A stretch of 64,000 nt of DNA from Pseudomonas putida. Its GTDB lineage: Bacteria; Pseudomonadota; Gammaproteobacteria; Pseudomonadales; Pseudomonadaceae. The position numbers and the translations under genes are program-made. The DNA lies in the NCBI RefSeq assembly GCF_016406145.1, contig NZ_CP066306.1, forward strand, positions 2,728,001 to 2,792,000. Direction: 5' to 3'. Below, piece by piece: positions 41,689-52,500 of the stretch. Position 1 is the stretch's first letter. Each line of letters begins with the position of its first letter. The notes under the pieces were generated by a model. The model did not search any database. It was not told the DNA's origin and was given only the letters and a program-made list of their open reading frames with translations.

Positions 41689-44205
41689 CTAAAGTGCTCT
41701 GGCCAGAAACTCGGCTGTGCGGCTTTCAGCGCACCCCGCCACATCCCGAGGCGTACCACTCACCACCACCGTGCCCCCCGCATCCCCAGCCCCCGGCCCA
41801 ATGTCGATCACCCAGTCGCTCTGCGCTACCACGCGCATGTCATGTTCGACCACCACCACACTGTGCCCGCCGTCGACCAGGCGGTTGAGCTGCACCAGCA
41901 AGCGGTCGATGTCCTGCGGGTGCAGGCCGTTGGTGGGCTCATCCAGCACATACAGCGTGGCGCCGCGGGCGGTGCGCTGCAGTTCGGTGGCCAGCTTGAT
42001 CCGCTGCGCCTCGCCGCCGGACAGCTCGGTGGCCGGCTGGCCCAGGCGCAGGTAGCCCAGGCCGATGTCCTGCAGCACCTGCAGGCAGCGCCGGGCCGGG
42101 AGCTGTTCGGCAAACACTTCAAGCGCCTGGTCGACGGTCAATTGCAGCACCTGGGCGATGGTCATGCCTTGCCATGTCACGGTCAGCGTCTGTGGGTTGT
42201 AGCGTGCGCCGTGGCAGGTCGGGCAGGGCGCATAGACGCTGGGCATGAACAGCAGCTCGACACTGACGAAACCTTCGCCCTCGCAGGTCGCGCAGCGGCC
42301 CTTGGCGACGTTGAACGAGAAGCGCCCGGCATCGAAGCCAAGGGCCTTGGCCTGCTCGGTAGCGGCGAACAGCTTGCGCACATGGTCGAACAGCCCGGTA
42401 TAGGTGGCCAGGTTGGAGCGTGGCGTGCGGCCGATGGGTTTCTGGTCGACCTGCACCAGCCGCTTGACGCACTCCAGCCCCGCGCTCACGCGCCCGCTGC
42501 TGGGCTGCTCGGGCGCGTCTTCAAGGCTCTGTTCCTCGGGCTCGGCCGGCTGTGCGGCATGGCCCAGGTGTGCACTGACCAGCTCCAGCAAGGCCTGGCT
42601 GACCAGGCTCGACTTGCCCGAGCCGGAAACGCCAGTGACCGCAGTGAAGCAGCCCAGCGGAAACTGCGCACTGAGCTCACGCAGGTTGTTGCGGGTAATG
42701 CCTTCAAGCCGCAACCAGGCCTGCGCCGGGCGTGGTGTGCGGCTGGCCGGCTGTCGCCCGGCGAACAGGTAGGCGCCGGTGCGCGACGCCGCAACCTGTG
42801 CAAGGCCCGGTGGCGGGCCGCTGTAAAGCACCTGGCCGCCGTGTTCACCCGCCGCAGGGCCGACATCTATCAGCCAGTCGGCCCTGCGCATGGTGTCCAG
42901 GTCGTGCTCCACCACATACACCGAGTTGCCCGCCTGTTTTAGCCGCTGCAGCGCCTCGAAAAGCGCCTCGCTGTCAGCCGGATGCAGCCCGGCCGACGGC
43001 TCGTCGAGCACATAGATGACGCCAAACAGCTGCGAGTTGAGCTGCGTGGCCAGGCGCAGGCGCTGCAGTTCGCCCGAAGAAAGCGTCGGTGTGCTGCGCT
43101 CCAGGGCCAGGTAGCCGAGCCCCAGGTCGATCAGCGGCGCGATGCGCTCCAGCAACTCGTGGGCGATGCGCTGTGCGGCCAGGCGTTTTTCCAGCGTCAG
43201 GGTGTCTTCATGCTGCTCCAGGTAACCGGGCGCCGCCACTGTGCGCAACACCTCGGCCAGTGCCTGCAGCGGCAGGCGCGACAGCTCGCCGATGTCGCGG
43301 CCGGCGAAGGTGACTGCCAGCGCTTCACGCTTCAGGCGTTTGCCCTGGCACAGCGGGCAAGGGCTGGGGCGCATGAACTGGGAGACGCGTTTGCGCATCT
43401 GCGCACTCTGCGAATGCATGAACGTGTGCATCACATAGCGCCGGGCACCGCTGAAGGTGCCCTGGTAGCTGGGTTCGAGCTTGCGCTTGAGCGCGGTGCG
43501 GGTCTGCGCCGGGGTGAGGCCGGCGTACACCGGTACGGTGGGGGTCTCGTCGGTGTAGAGGATCCAGTCGCGTTGCTCTTGGGGCAATTCACGCCAGGGG
43601 ATGTCGACGTCGTAGCCCAGGGTCACGAGAATGTCGCGCAGGTTCTGCCCTTGCCAGGCCATTGGCCAGGCTGCCACCGCCCTTTCACGTATGGTTAGCG
43701 ACGGGTCGGGGACCATGGTCGCCTCGGTCACCTCATAGACCCGGCCCAGGCCATGGCATTCGGGGCAGGCGCCCTGGGGCGTGTTGGGCGAAAAGTCCTC
43801 TGCATACAGCATCGGCTGGCCCGCCGGGTAGCTGCCGGCTCGGGAGTAGAGCATGCGGATCGAACTGGACAGGGTGGTGACGCTACCCACCGACGAGCGC
43901 GCACTAGGGGTACCGCGTTGCTGCTGCAGGGCCACGGCTGGCGGCAGGCCCTCGATGGCGTCGACATCCGGCACGCCGACCTGGTCGATCAGGCGCCGGG
44001 CATAGGGCGCGACCGACTCGAAGTAGCGGCGCTGGGCTTCGGCGTAGAGGGTGGAGAAGGCCAGCGAGGACTTGCCTGAGCCAGAGACGCCGGTGAATAC
44101 CACCAAGGCGTCGCGGGGGATGTCGACGTCGATGTTCTTGAGGTTATGCTCACGGGCGCCACGTACGCGGATGAAGCCTGGCGGGGTGGGGTGGCGTGGT
44201 GGCAT
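41689..44205 (-). CDS. UvrA-like excinuclease ATPase (short, class II-type)
   Basis: An 838-residue protein with two ABC ATPase modules. Walker A sites are [12 protein letters not shown] (near residue 40) and [10 protein letters not shown] (near 530). The signature segments are [15 protein letters not shown] and [15 protein letters not shown]; zinc-knuckle cysteines are in [23 protein letters not shown] and CPTCHGARY. Canonical UvrA is about 940 residues; this one is about 100 shorter, mainly before the first zinc region, as in class II UvrAs that lack the UvrB-binding domain. Such proteins are linked to drug resistance or auxiliary DNA repair. The genuine uvrA should lie elsewhere. Confidence 0.82.
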   Translation of the reverse strand: MPPRHPTPPGFIRVRGAREHNLKNIDVDIPRDALVVFTGVSGSGKSSLAFSTLYAEAQRRYFESVAPYARRLIDQVGVPDVDAIEGLPPAVALQQQRGTPSARSSVGSVTTLSSSIRMLYSRAGSYPAGQPMLYAEDFSPNTPQGACPECHGLGRVYEVTEATMVPDPSLTIRERAVAAWPMAWQGQNLRDILVTLGYDVDIPWRELPQEQRDWILYTDETPTVPVYAGLTPAQTRTALKRKLEPSYQGTFSGARRYVMHTFMHSQSAQMRKRVSQFMRPSPCPLCQGKRLKREALAVTFAGRDIGELSRLPLQALAEVLRTVAAPGYLEQHEDTLTLEKRLAAQRIAHELLERIAPLIDLGLGYLALERSTPTLSSGELQRLRLATQLNSQLFGVIYVLDEPSAGLHPADSEALFEALQRLKQAGNSVYVVEHDLDTMRRADWLIDVGPAAGEHGGQVLYSGPPPGLAQVAASRTGAYLFAGRQPASRTPRPAQAWLRLEGITRNNLRELSAQFPLGCFTAVTGVSGSGKSSLVSQALLELVSAHLGHAAQPAEPEEQSLEDAPEQPSSGRVSAGLECVKRLVQVDQKPIGRTPRSNLATYTGLFDHVRKLFAATEQAKALGFDAGRFSFNVAKGRCATCEGEGFVSVELLFMPSVYAPCPTCHGARYNPQTLTVTWQGMTIAQVLQLTVDQALEVFAEQLPARRCLQVLQDIGLGYLRLGQPATELSGGEAQRIKLATELQRTARGATLYVLDEPTNGLHPQDIDRLLVQLNRLVDGGHSVVVVEHDMRVVAQSDWVIDIGPGAGDAGGTVVVSGTPRDVAGCAESRTAEFLARAL

Positions 44206-44267
44206 GGGGCTTTCCTTCGCGGGGGGCAAGCCTCAAGTTTGCACCATTTGTGCGGGTAGTGCAGGCC

Positions 44268-45362
44268 TCAGGAGCGCTGCTCACGTGTCCCCAGCACGTC
44301 GCGGATGTTGTCCACCACATTACTGTCCTTGATCACATCGCTCAGCCAGCCCTCGAGCGGCATGTTGCCCCACTTGATGGCGCGCTCTATCAGGTACGGT
44401 ACCGGGCTTTGCGGCTCGGTCTGTTTGAAGAACTGGGCAATGCCGGCGAGCATCGTGAAGGCTTCGTCGCGGGTCAGTGGCGTGGTGCGCATGGGCGCAG
44501 GCGCTGCGGCCTGAACGGGCGTATTCATAGGTTCACCTGGCTCGCTGGCTGCGCTGAGGGTGACGGCAGGCTCTGGCTCTGCGGCGACAGGGTGCAGTTC
44601 GATGCCGCGGTCCTTGAGCAGTTTCTCTGCCAGTTGGCTGGCCCGCGACAGCATGTCGGCGAGGCTGGCAAAACTTGGCGCTTCGGTACCGAACAGGCGG
44701 TCGGTGGTCGCTTGCAGGCGTTGGCAGGCCTGCAGGCTGGCGGCAATCTCCACCGCTTTGGCCTGCAGGTGCTCGGTGTCGCTGAGCACCACCGAGCGCT
44801 GGAAGATCTCGGCGTTGATCTTGCCCTCATTGAGCGCGGTTTGCATCGCCTTGGGGTTCTGCAAGGCAAGGTTTTCTACATGGCGTGATTCGTCGTAACG
44901 CAGCACGCCGAAATTCTGCCCTTGGGTAATGGGCAAGCCACCGACAATGTCGGTGAGGGTGGTCTTGAGCCAGGACAGCCGCGCAGCGCGCTCGTCCAGG
45001 CCGTCTTCGAGTGACGGGTAGGCGGTCTCCCAGAATGTTTCCAGGATGCGTTCGCACAGGGTCAGGCCGAAGGTGATGCCTTGGAAGTGATCGCGCTGGG
45101 CCAAGCCTTCGTTGAGCCAGGCGACCAGCATCAGGTCCTTGCTCTGCTGCTCAAGCCCTTGGGCCGACAGGTTGATGACCTTTTCCCAGTCGGCGGTTTT
45201 CAGGTCGGTCTGCCAGTCGCCCTGGGTCAGGTAGTCAGGGTCTGCCCGGCGCGCCTCCTTGATCTGGTCGAACAAGGCAGAGAAGCTCAAGTCTTCGCCG
45301 CTGCCACCGTCGATCGGCGCGGCCAGCTCGGCCAGCGAAAGGCCGTTGAGGAATTCAGGCAT
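44268..45362 (-). CDS. tssA: T6SS protein TssA
   Basis: A 364-residue cytoplasmic T6SS component that primes and caps the growing sheath-tube. The N-terminal ImpA domain is clear ([38 protein letters not shown]), and the C-terminal segment [34 protein letters not shown] is the short TssA C-terminal motif. A Pro/Ala-rich linker joins them. It is the last gene of the cluster, 94 bases after hcp and separated from it by two strong hairpins, which would lower its expression relative to hcp. Confidence 0.92.
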   Translation of the reverse strand: MPEFLNGLSLAELAAPIDGGSGEDLSFSALFDQIKEARRADPDYLTQGDWQTDLKTADWEKVINLSAQGLEQQSKDLMLVAWLNEGLAQRDHFQGITFGLTLCERILETFWETAYPSLEDGLDERAARLSWLKTTLTDIVGGLPITQGQNFGVLRYDESRHVENLALQNPKAMQTALNEGKINAEIFQRSVVLSDTEHLQAKAVEIAASLQACQRLQATTDRLFGTEAPSFASLADMLSRASQLAEKLLKDRGIELHPVAAEPEPAVTLSAASEPGEPMNTPVQAAAPAPMRTTPLTRDEAFTMLAGIAQFFKQTEPQSPVPYLIERAIKWGNMPLEGWLSDVIKDSNVVDNIRDVLGTREQRS

Positions 45363-45391
45363 AAAACACTCTGATCAGGGGTAAAGAGCAA

Positions 45392-45441
45392 CGTGCCGGG
45401 AGGCCCGGCACGCCGCAGGGTATGGGCCGCTTGCGCGGCCC
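45392..45441 (-). terminator. Two consecutive hairpins between hcp and tssA
   Basis: On the minus strand the hcp message first meets GGGCCGC-GCAA-GCGGCCC (45441-45424) and then CGTGCCGGG-CCT-CCCGGCACG (45412-45392), the latter followed by TTGCTCTTT. They probably act as partial terminator and 3' stabiliser, allowing high hcp and low tssA expression. Confidence 0.65.
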
Positions 45442-45456
45442 AGGCCAAACAAGTGC

Positions 45457-45975
45457 TTAGGCAAACACTTTGTTCGCGGTGCGGTCCCAGCCACCGACGA
45501 TGTTGCCGCCAGCCTGGCCGTCGGTACGGTTCTGCTGGGTGTAGGTGGTTTTGATGCGGGCGAAGTTGAAGCTGATTTCTTCAATCGGCAGGTCGCTTAC
45601 CGCCTTGTCTTCACCGCCCTGGTTGCCACCGGCGACGAACTTGACCGAGGACACCACCACTTCTTCCATGTCGATGGTCAGGTAGGTGACCTTGTCACCA
45701 CCGGCACGGTTGACGTTCAGCTTCAGCTTGGCGATGTGCTTGCCGGTGCAGCAGTGCTCGAACAGTTTGGCCGAGGCCTTGTCGACTGCCTTGCGGATCT
45801 TGAAGTCGGTCAGCGACACGCGCTCGGAGGATGCACCGCCCGAGGAGCTGGCAGTGGCCGAAGTGGCCTGGGTGGCGCCGTACTCGTAGCCCAGCACTTC
45901 GATCCAGTCCTTGTGTTTTTCATCCAGAACTTCGCCCGGGATGCCGTCGATTTGGATATACGCGTCAAATGCCAT
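45457..45975 (-). CDS. hcp: Hcp, T6SS inner-tube protein
   Basis: A 172-residue Hcp (TssD). The start MAFDAYIQIDGIPGEVLDEKHKDWIEV is the family hallmark, preceded by GGAGAG. It forms hexameric rings that stack into the expelled tube. Other conserved parts are RVSLTDFKIRKAVDKASAKLFEHCC, AKLKLNVNRAGG and EEISFNFARIKTTY. Unlike the upstream structural genes it is isolated by gaps of more than 90 bases with hairpins on both sides, consistent with a separately tuned, abundant product. Confidence 0.95.
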   Translation of the reverse strand: MAFDAYIQIDGIPGEVLDEKHKDWIEVLGYEYGATQATSATASSSGGASSERVSLTDFKIRKAVDKASAKLFEHCCTGKHIAKLKLNVNRAGGDKVTYLTIDMEEVVVSSVKFVAGGNQGGEDKAVSDLPIEEISFNFARIKTTYTQQNRTDGQAGGNIVGGWDRTANKVFA

Positions 45976-46065
45976 TGTAAAACTCTCCATTAACATCAAT
46001 TAAAGGCCGCTCATGCGCCCCTTCGTGTTGACCTCGCCGAACCTGTCAGCAGAGGTAGCTTGCCG

Positions 46066-46098
46066 CCACCCGGGCCTCCTCCTGTGAGGCCCGGGTGG
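46066..46098 (-). terminator. Strong hairpin between tssM2-ompA and hcp
   Basis: CCACCCGGGCCT and AGGCCCGGGTGG form a perfect 12-bp stem with a 9-base loop, 20 bases beyond the stop of the TssM/OmpA gene. No U-tract follows, so it may act as a processing or stabilising structure rather than a full terminator. Confidence 0.55.
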
Positions 46099-46118
46099 CC
46101 GGTTCTTGCAGCGCGGCC

Positions 46119-48614
46119 TCAGTTGAGCCCGCGCACTTCGATTTCCACCCGCCGGTTGGGCTCCAGGCACTTGATCAGTTGCGCCCGCGGTTGTTGCATG
46201 TCGCAGTTGACCAGCGGTTTGCGGCTGCCTTCGCCCTGTGCACTTACCAGCTCGGCGGGTACGCCCTTGCCGACCAGGTAGGTGCGGATGGTTTGCGCCC
46301 GTTGCCGGGAAACCTGCAGGTTGCCTTGGGCATCGCCGAGCTGGTCGGCGTGGCCCGAGATGATGATCTTGCCGATGTTCGGGGTGTTCAGCAGTTTGCT
46401 GGCGATAGCGCTCAGCTGGTTCTGGCCTTCGCTCTTGAGGCTCTGGAAGTCGGCGCGGGCAAAGGCGAACAGGGTGTCGGACTCCAGCGTGATGGTTTCG
46501 ATCGAGCGCAACGACTGGGTCAGCAGGCTGTTGATGTAGTTGCGCGAACTGGACATCAGGAACGCGTTGTCGAGGATGCGCGGTACATCGGGTTCACGGA
46601 TCTGGTCGCTGTAGAACACGATCTGGCGGCTGGCGTACAGGTAGTCCTGGTTGGCAGGACTTTCGCCGCCGGCGGCGTCCATGCGCTTGCCGGTGTGGCG
46701 GGCGATGGCCGGGTACCAGTAGTCCGGTAACCTGGCCTTGAGCAATGCCGGGTCGGCCTTTTCCCGCTGGGCAGGTGACAGCATCACGTAGGTGTCCAGC
46801 GCTGCCTTGCCGAAGTCGGCGATCGACTGGGCACGGTTGTCATGGGGCAGGGCTTCTGCCTCGACACTGTCGACACCGGTCACCGGCTGCAACTCACGGG
46901 TATTGCGCTGGTAGACCTTCAGTGTGGTCAGCAGGTACAGGGTGCGTGTCAGGTTGTCTGCCGTGGGCTTGAGCATCACGTTCTGCAGGGTGGCGAAGTA
47001 GCGCGCACGCAGTACCGGCTCGACCGCATGGCCCTGGTACAAGCCCAGGCGCATACCCAGCGGCACGGCCTGGTCGTGGTGCTGTTGGTAGTAGTGTGCT
47101 GCCCAGAAACGCAGGCGGTCGAGGCTGTGCCAAGGGGCGTAATGGCCAGGGTTGGCCTGGTCTTCGCGCTTGGCCTGGGCAAGTTCGGCGGCCATGGTGT
47201 CGAGGGTGTTGCGGTTGTTCATGTACGACCAGCCCCACAGGCTGCACAGCAGCAATCCCGCCAGGCTGGCGGCACCCACCCAGGCGGCCTTGCGCTGGCG
47301 TTCACGGCGGTTGCTGGTGTACACCGCCACCAGGTGCTGGTCGGGGATTATCACCTTGCGGAACAGGCTGTTGATGAAAAGCGGTGCCGGCTGGCTGTTA
47401 CCCCCGCTACGGTCCTGGCCATGCGCCAGGGCGAAACGCTCGGCGACATGCTGGCCATGGCTGCCCCACAGGGCGTCGTCGGCTTCCAGCGCTGCGGTGA
47501 AATAGAAACCACGCAGCAGTTCGGCGTTCTGGTACGGGTTGGCCCGCAGCAGGCTGTCGACGAACTGCTGCAAGCGTGGCTTGAGCGCAGCCAGCTCGAG
47601 CGGGAAGCGGTAGGCGGCATTGTTCTGGCGGGTTACCTGAATATCCTGCTGCATCAGTTGCTGGCTCGCCACCTGCTCCCAATAGCCGGTCAGCTCGTCC
47701 ATGGCCTTGCCGAAGCGCTGGCCCCAGTCGGCTTGTTCATAGCCTTTGTGCGAGAACGTCTTGCCCATCACCTCACCGCGCGCTGCGTCATCCAGCTGGC
47801 GGTAGAAGGGTGTGAAGCCTGGGATCAGGTCGCATTTGGTGAACACCAGGTAGATGGGCAGGCGTACTTCCAGCAGGGCGCAGCTTTCCTGGATACGCTC
47901 GCGCAGGCGCTTGGCCACACGCTCCTGGTCTTCGGCCGAGCCATGCAGGATATCGGCGATGCTGACGCTGACGATCAGCCCGTTGAGTGGCCGGCGCTGG
48001 CGGTGCTGGCGTAGCAGCTGCAGAAAACCACGCCACTTGCCGGCTTCCTCGGGGCTGTTCATGTAGCGGCCGGCGGTGTCCAGCAGCACCGCTTCGGAGC
48101 TGAAGAACCAGTCGCAGTTGCGCGTGCCGCCCAAGCCTGCAACCCGCGCACCTTCGCGCTCGGCGTAAGGGAAATTGAGCCCGGACTGCAGGATCATGGT
48201 GCTTTTGCCGGCGGCCGGTTGGCCGATCACCAGGTACCAGGGCAGGGCGTACAAGGCGTCCTTTGCAGGGGTGGCGCGTGGTTTGTTGCTGTGCAGGCGC
48301 TCGATGCTCTGCAGCAGGCGCTCGCGCAGCAGGCTGATTTCTTCGCGGTCGGCCGGGGTGGCGTTGAGTACCGCCTGGTCTGCGTCATCACGCAGCAGCG
48401 CCTCAAGGTTGTGGTGCTGGCCTGCGCCACGGTAAAGCAGCAGTACATAGCCCGCCGACAGCAGCAGGAACACGCCAATGCCCGCGAGCAGGCTGTGCAG
48501 CGAGGCAAAACCCAGGGCACGGCCCAGGGCCCACACCACGAAGATCGCCAGGAAGAAGGCCAGCCCCAGGAGGTAAGGTTGATAGCGCAGGCAGTAGTAC
48601 TTGATCTTGTTCAT
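46119..48614 (-). CDS. Second, shortened TssM (IcmF-like) fused to a C-terminal OmpA domain
   Basis: An 831-residue inner-membrane protein. Residues 1-62 carry two membrane helices. Residues of about 65-420 form an IcmF N-terminal region with Walker A GQPAAGKST (131-139) and VLLDTAGRY. A third helix sits at about 445-465. The periplasmic part is much shorter than in TssM and ends in an OmpA/MotB peptidoglycan-binding domain (about 705-831): IIISGHADQLGDAQGNLQVSRQRAQ and LEPNRRVEIEV. It overlaps tagF by 4 bases. The architecture suggests that it anchors the membrane complex to the cell wall, a job usually done by an OmpA tail on TssL; that tail is missing here. Confidence 0.85.
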   Translation of the reverse strand: MNKIKYYCLRYQPYLLGLAFFLAIFVVWALGRALGFASLHSLLAGIGVFLLLSAGYVLLLYRGAGQHHNLEALLRDDADQAVLNATPADREEISLLRERLLQSIERLHSNKPRATPAKDALYALPWYLVIGQPAAGKSTMILQSGLNFPYAEREGARVAGLGGTRNCDWFFSSEAVLLDTAGRYMNSPEEAGKWRGFLQLLRQHRQRRPLNGLIVSVSIADILHGSAEDQERVAKRLRERIQESCALLEVRLPIYLVFTKCDLIPGFTPFYRQLDDAARGEVMGKTFSHKGYEQADWGQRFGKAMDELTGYWEQVASQQLMQQDIQVTRQNNAAYRFPLELAALKPRLQQFVDSLLRANPYQNAELLRGFYFTAALEADDALWGSHGQHVAERFALAHGQDRSGGNSQPAPLFINSLFRKVIIPDQHLVAVYTSNRRERQRKAAWVGAASLAGLLLCSLWGWSYMNNRNTLDTMAAELAQAKREDQANPGHYAPWHSLDRLRFWAAHYYQQHHDQAVPLGMRLGLYQGHAVEPVLRARYFATLQNVMLKPTADNLTRTLYLLTTLKVYQRNTRELQPVTGVDSVEAEALPHDNRAQSIADFGKAALDTYVMLSPAQREKADPALLKARLPDYWYPAIARHTGKRMDAAGGESPANQDYLYASRQIVFYSDQIREPDVPRILDNAFLMSSSRNYINSLLTQSLRSIETITLESDTLFAFARADFQSLKSEGQNQLSAIASKLLNTPNIGKIIISGHADQLGDAQGNLQVSRQRAQTIRTYLVGKGVPAELVSAQGEGSRKPLVNCDMQQPRAQLIKCLEPNRRVEIEVRGLN

Positions 48615-49519
48615 ACAGGCGTCGCATCCAACGCATCGACAAAGCGGTCGATGACGTGTTCTAGAGGTCGGTCGTAGTCGTGCACGGGCGTTTGTGGCGG
48701 CAACGGGTTGAGCAGATCCAAGCGTTGGCCGGCTGCGGCCGTGCCGCTGAGCAGGCGATACGCTGTGCCGGTATGGCGCGACGGGAAGCAGTACAGCCGC
48801 GGGTGCATGAAATCGTCGGCCAGCAAGGTTACCGCTGGTACGTCATGGCGCCTGGCAATGCGCGTCAGCCAGGTCAGCCACAGGTCGGCGGTGGGGTTTT
48901 TCAGGCCACGCTCGGCCGGCAACGGCAGCTCGATACCGCCGTCGAAGTCGCCGTGCAGCGCCAATTGCGTAGCCCGCAAGCGTGCCAGCGCGGTAGCACC
49001 GTCGAAGGCCGGCCAGGAGCCCTTCAGCGCACGGGCGATGTCGCTGAAGCTGAAATCATGCAGGAACTTGCTGTACACACGCCGGAACAGGTCCATGTCC
49101 TGGGCCTGCAGCGGGCGCAGGGCCTTGATGCGTTCGAACAGGCTGGCGCGCTCGGCGCCTTGCACTGCCTGATGCAGCAACGGCTTGATTTGCGCACTGA
49201 ACAGCTCGCCGAGGGTGAACGGGTTGAGCAGCGTTTCACCTTCTTGGCCCTTGAGCAGCTGGAAGATGAAGAACGGGTAGCGTCGGGCACTGGCATCGCG
49301 GGAGCTGAGCAGGCCGCCCAGCAGCCAGTTGCCATTGCGCGCGCGGTAGCAGAAGAAGCACATCGGCAGAGCATCGAACAACGCCTGCCAGTCCTCGCGG
49401 TGGCGCATTGCCGCCAACGAGGCCTGTAGCCAGGCGTCGAACTCGCAGACTTCCTCCGCCGCGCCATGCAGGCTGACGAAGTCTGCGCTCGACGGCAGCT
49501 TGCCGAAGCAGCCGATCAT
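48611..49519 (-). CDS. tagF: T6SS-associated protein TagF
   Basis: A 302-residue protein. The start MIGCFGKLPSSADFVSLHG is the TagF signature, and the segment RARNGNWLLGGLLSSRDASARRYPFFIFQLL belongs to the same domain (about 1-170). In P. aeruginosa TagF represses T6SS assembly post-translationally, by binding Fha. Here an extra 120-residue C-terminal part (from about 180) shows no family that I recognise. The ATG overlaps the tssM stop. No Fha, PpkA or PppA gene is visible in the window. Confidence 0.88.
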   Translation of the reverse strand: MIGCFGKLPSSADFVSLHGAAEEVCEFDAWLQASLAAMRHREDWQALFDALPMCFFCYRARNGNWLLGGLLSSRDASARRYPFFIFQLLKGQEGETLLNPFTLGELFSAQIKPLLHQAVQGAERASLFERIKALRPLQAQDMDLFRRVYSKFLHDFSFSDIARALKGSWPAFDGATALARLRATQLALHGDFDGGIELPLPAERGLKNPTADLWLTWLTRIARRHDVPAVTLLADDFMHPRLYCFPSRHTGTAYRLLSGTAAAGQRLDLLNPLPPQTPVHDYDRPLEHVIDRFVDALDATPV

Positions 49520-52500
49520 TGTGCGCCCCTGCCAGCGTCGTTGAGGGCGCTCAGCGCCTTGACGTCGCCCAGGTCGGTGAGTTTGACCCCGCCGAAGTTG
49601 CGCACCACCAGGCTGACCCGGCCATTGGCCGTGTTCCAGCTGAAGCGCTGCTGGATGCCGTCCAGGTCGTCGACCCGGGCGCTTTCGTTCATGCGCAGCA
49701 GGCCCCACCGCCCCGGGAAGTCGAACACGGTGATGCGTGCACCGCTGAGGGTGACCACGTCCAGGCGTGCGCCCGGCGTGTTGTTGGTGCCTGGCCAGGC
49801 AAAGCGGCTCCAGCTGCTGCGGCCGTTGCGGTAGTGCTGCTCCTGGCCATCAAGGGTGAACACAATGTCGGTAAAGTTGGCCGACGGCTCAAGCATGATC
49901 TCGAAGCCGTTGTCGCGGTCCGACAGGCTGGCGATCACCTGACCCACGTTGCTGGCCTTGTCGATGCTGTTGAGCATCCCCGGGTTGACCAGCGCCGGCG
50001 CCTTGCCGTTGCTCAGGCCCAGCCCTTCACCGCCGGACAGGTTGCCGATCTCGTTGCGCTTGAAGGTCGGCAGCAGGCCGCTTTCGGGGTCGACGAAACG
50101 CTGCAGGTCCTTGACCGAAGCTTCGTTGCGGCTGCCGGTGGCGATCGGGTAACGGTGCGCCATGACCTGCTCCCAGGGCTTGGCGATCTGCTGCTTCCAG
50201 GCTTTGGCGATCTGTTGGCCGGCCGGGTCGCGCAGGGTTTCCCAGGCGTACTGGATCGGCAGGCTGAACAGGCCCTGCAGCGAACGCGACAGGCCGTCCT
50301 GGCTGGTGTCGACGCTGGTTTCCACGTAGTTGCGCACGGTGGTCACCTCGCTCGGCTGGCCTTCCAGAGTTTCGCTGATCAGCTGCTTGCTGCTTTTACC
50401 GACATCCTGCGAGCGCTGGATGTTGTTCATGCGCACCTTGAGCTTGCGCAGCGCGGCCAGGTAGCGGTCCATGATGGTGCTGTCGGCGCCTTCGGCGTTG
50501 TTGGCTGCGAACACCCGGGCGACCGGCTCGAAACGCTTGGCCAGGCTGCCGTCGTCCACGGCCGGCAGGCTAGGGGCCAGGGCTTCAGGCGCCACGTCTT
50601 TGGCTTCGTCGATCAGGCCGGTTACCTTGCTCCAGAAGCCGTCCGCGCGGGCATTGCCCGTAGGCGTGGTGTCGCGCTTGACCGGCAAGTCCCACTGAGT
50701 GTTGTCATTGACCGCTGCCAGCAGGTTCTTCACCGGCGAGTTCTGCACATCGCTGAGCAGCCCAAGGTGTTCTGTGGCCGAGGCCAGGTCGGCGAAGTGG
50801 CGCACGCCCACGCTGCTGACCATCTTGTACCAGGCCTGGGTGTAATCGCGTTTGTAGCGGGCCATGAACTCGCGCACGAAGTTGGCTTTCTGCACGATGG
50901 CATCGCCGCCTTCGCCGTCGAGCACCCAGTCCGACTCGTTGCGCAGGTTGCCCGAAACCAGCTTGATCAGCTCGGGCTTGACGAAGGTGTCCCAGCCCTG
51001 GCGGGTATAGATCGCCGGCACGCCGGCAGAGCTGTACAACAGGTTACGGCCAGGCGTTGGCACCAGGTCGTTGAGGCTCAGCGCCGGGAACTGGCGGCTG
51101 GACTCCAGTTGCAGGCGCAGGTATTCGCGATCCACCAGCGAGCTGGAAATCATGAATGCCTTGAGGTTCTGCCGGGTTTCGTCGATCAGCTGTTGGTTAC
51201 GCGGCAGCGACGGCGCCTGGCCTTGCTCCAGCAATTGAACGTACAGAGGGGCGTTTTCGCTGATGACGGCTGCGTCGGCGGGGGAACCTTGGGTTGCGGC
51301 GCCTGCCCAGGCCTGCGGCAGGCTGGCAGCGACGAAGGCTGGGTCCGGGTGGGCTTGTGGCTCGGTCAACAGCAGGTACAGCTTGAGGGTGTTATAGGCC
51401 TCGATGATCGACGCCACCTGCTGTTCGTCCAGGCGTCCGAGCATCTCTTCTGACAGTGACAGGCCGCCGGTGGTGGCGGACAATTCGGCCGCGTCGCTGG
51501 CCGTGGCCAGGTTGACCTTGGCGGCGTAGGCGCCGGCACGGGTTTTGGTCAGGGCCGCTTGGGCCTTGGCCGCCAGGCGAGGCGTCAACGGTTTGCCATT
51601 GCGGCTTTTCGGCGCCGGGGTGAACTCCAGCTCCTGGTTGATGCCGCTGGCAAAGGTGTTGAACGCACGCATCTGCACCTGCAGGCTGCGGGCAATCGGC
51701 TCCAGTGCCTGGCTGCGCAGTTGCGCCAGGTAGGCGTCGCGGGCCACCTGGTGAATAGCCTCGCCGTGGTACAGGCCGGCGCTCAATTGCAGCGGGACAC
51801 CCTGCTGGCGATGGGCCTCGACCGTGGCCATCTGCCCGCGTAGCACTTCCAGGCCTTTACCGGCAGCCAACAGCTGTGCGCGGTCATCGGCGCGTTCGAT
51901 TTCGGCCAGTTGGCCACGCAGGCTGTCCAGCCACTGGCGGTTGTTGGCGAACGATAGCGCCTGCCAGCCGATAAAGGCCACCCCGGCGGCAGCGGCCAGG
52001 CCCAGCAACAGGGGGCTGAAGCCTGCCTTGCGGCCCAGGCGCGACTGGTACAGGGTCAGGTCGCGGTCGGGGAAAATCACCTGGCGGAATGTGTCGGTGA
52101 TGAAGTAGCTGCGGTTGCCCTGCGTGTGGCTGGCCGGCTGGGCGCCTTCATCGTGGGCCGCTTGCAGGGCAAAGTTGTCGGCGATGACGTCATCGTACAC
52201 CTGGCCCAGTTGCTGCTCGGTCTGCAGCGCACTGGTGAAGTACAAGCCGCGCAACAGCAGCGGGGCACCGCCACCCTGGCCGCGGGTGAAGTGCTCAAGG
52301 AACTGCTCCAGCACGCCATTGAGTTCTGCGAAGTACTGGGGGAAGTTGAGCAGTGTGCTGTCGGCATCTGCGCCGAGGCTGATCATCTGCGCATCGACGT
52401 GGCGGCGGATGTGGCTTTGCAGGTTTTTCAGGCGAGTGTTGAGCACCGCCTGCAAACCGTTGTTGCGGATTTCCGACAGGCCAAAGGTCATGCCCAGCGG

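Noticed and set aside
41020..42942. Open frame of 640 codons on the plus strand across the EmrB/UvrA genes
   Set aside because: It spans two real minus-strand genes and a REPIN and has no protein-like features.
46119..48614. The short TssM as a truncated pseudogene of TssM
   Set aside because: The frame is intact, the Walker and DTAG motifs are kept, the start overlaps tagF normally, and a complete OmpA domain follows.
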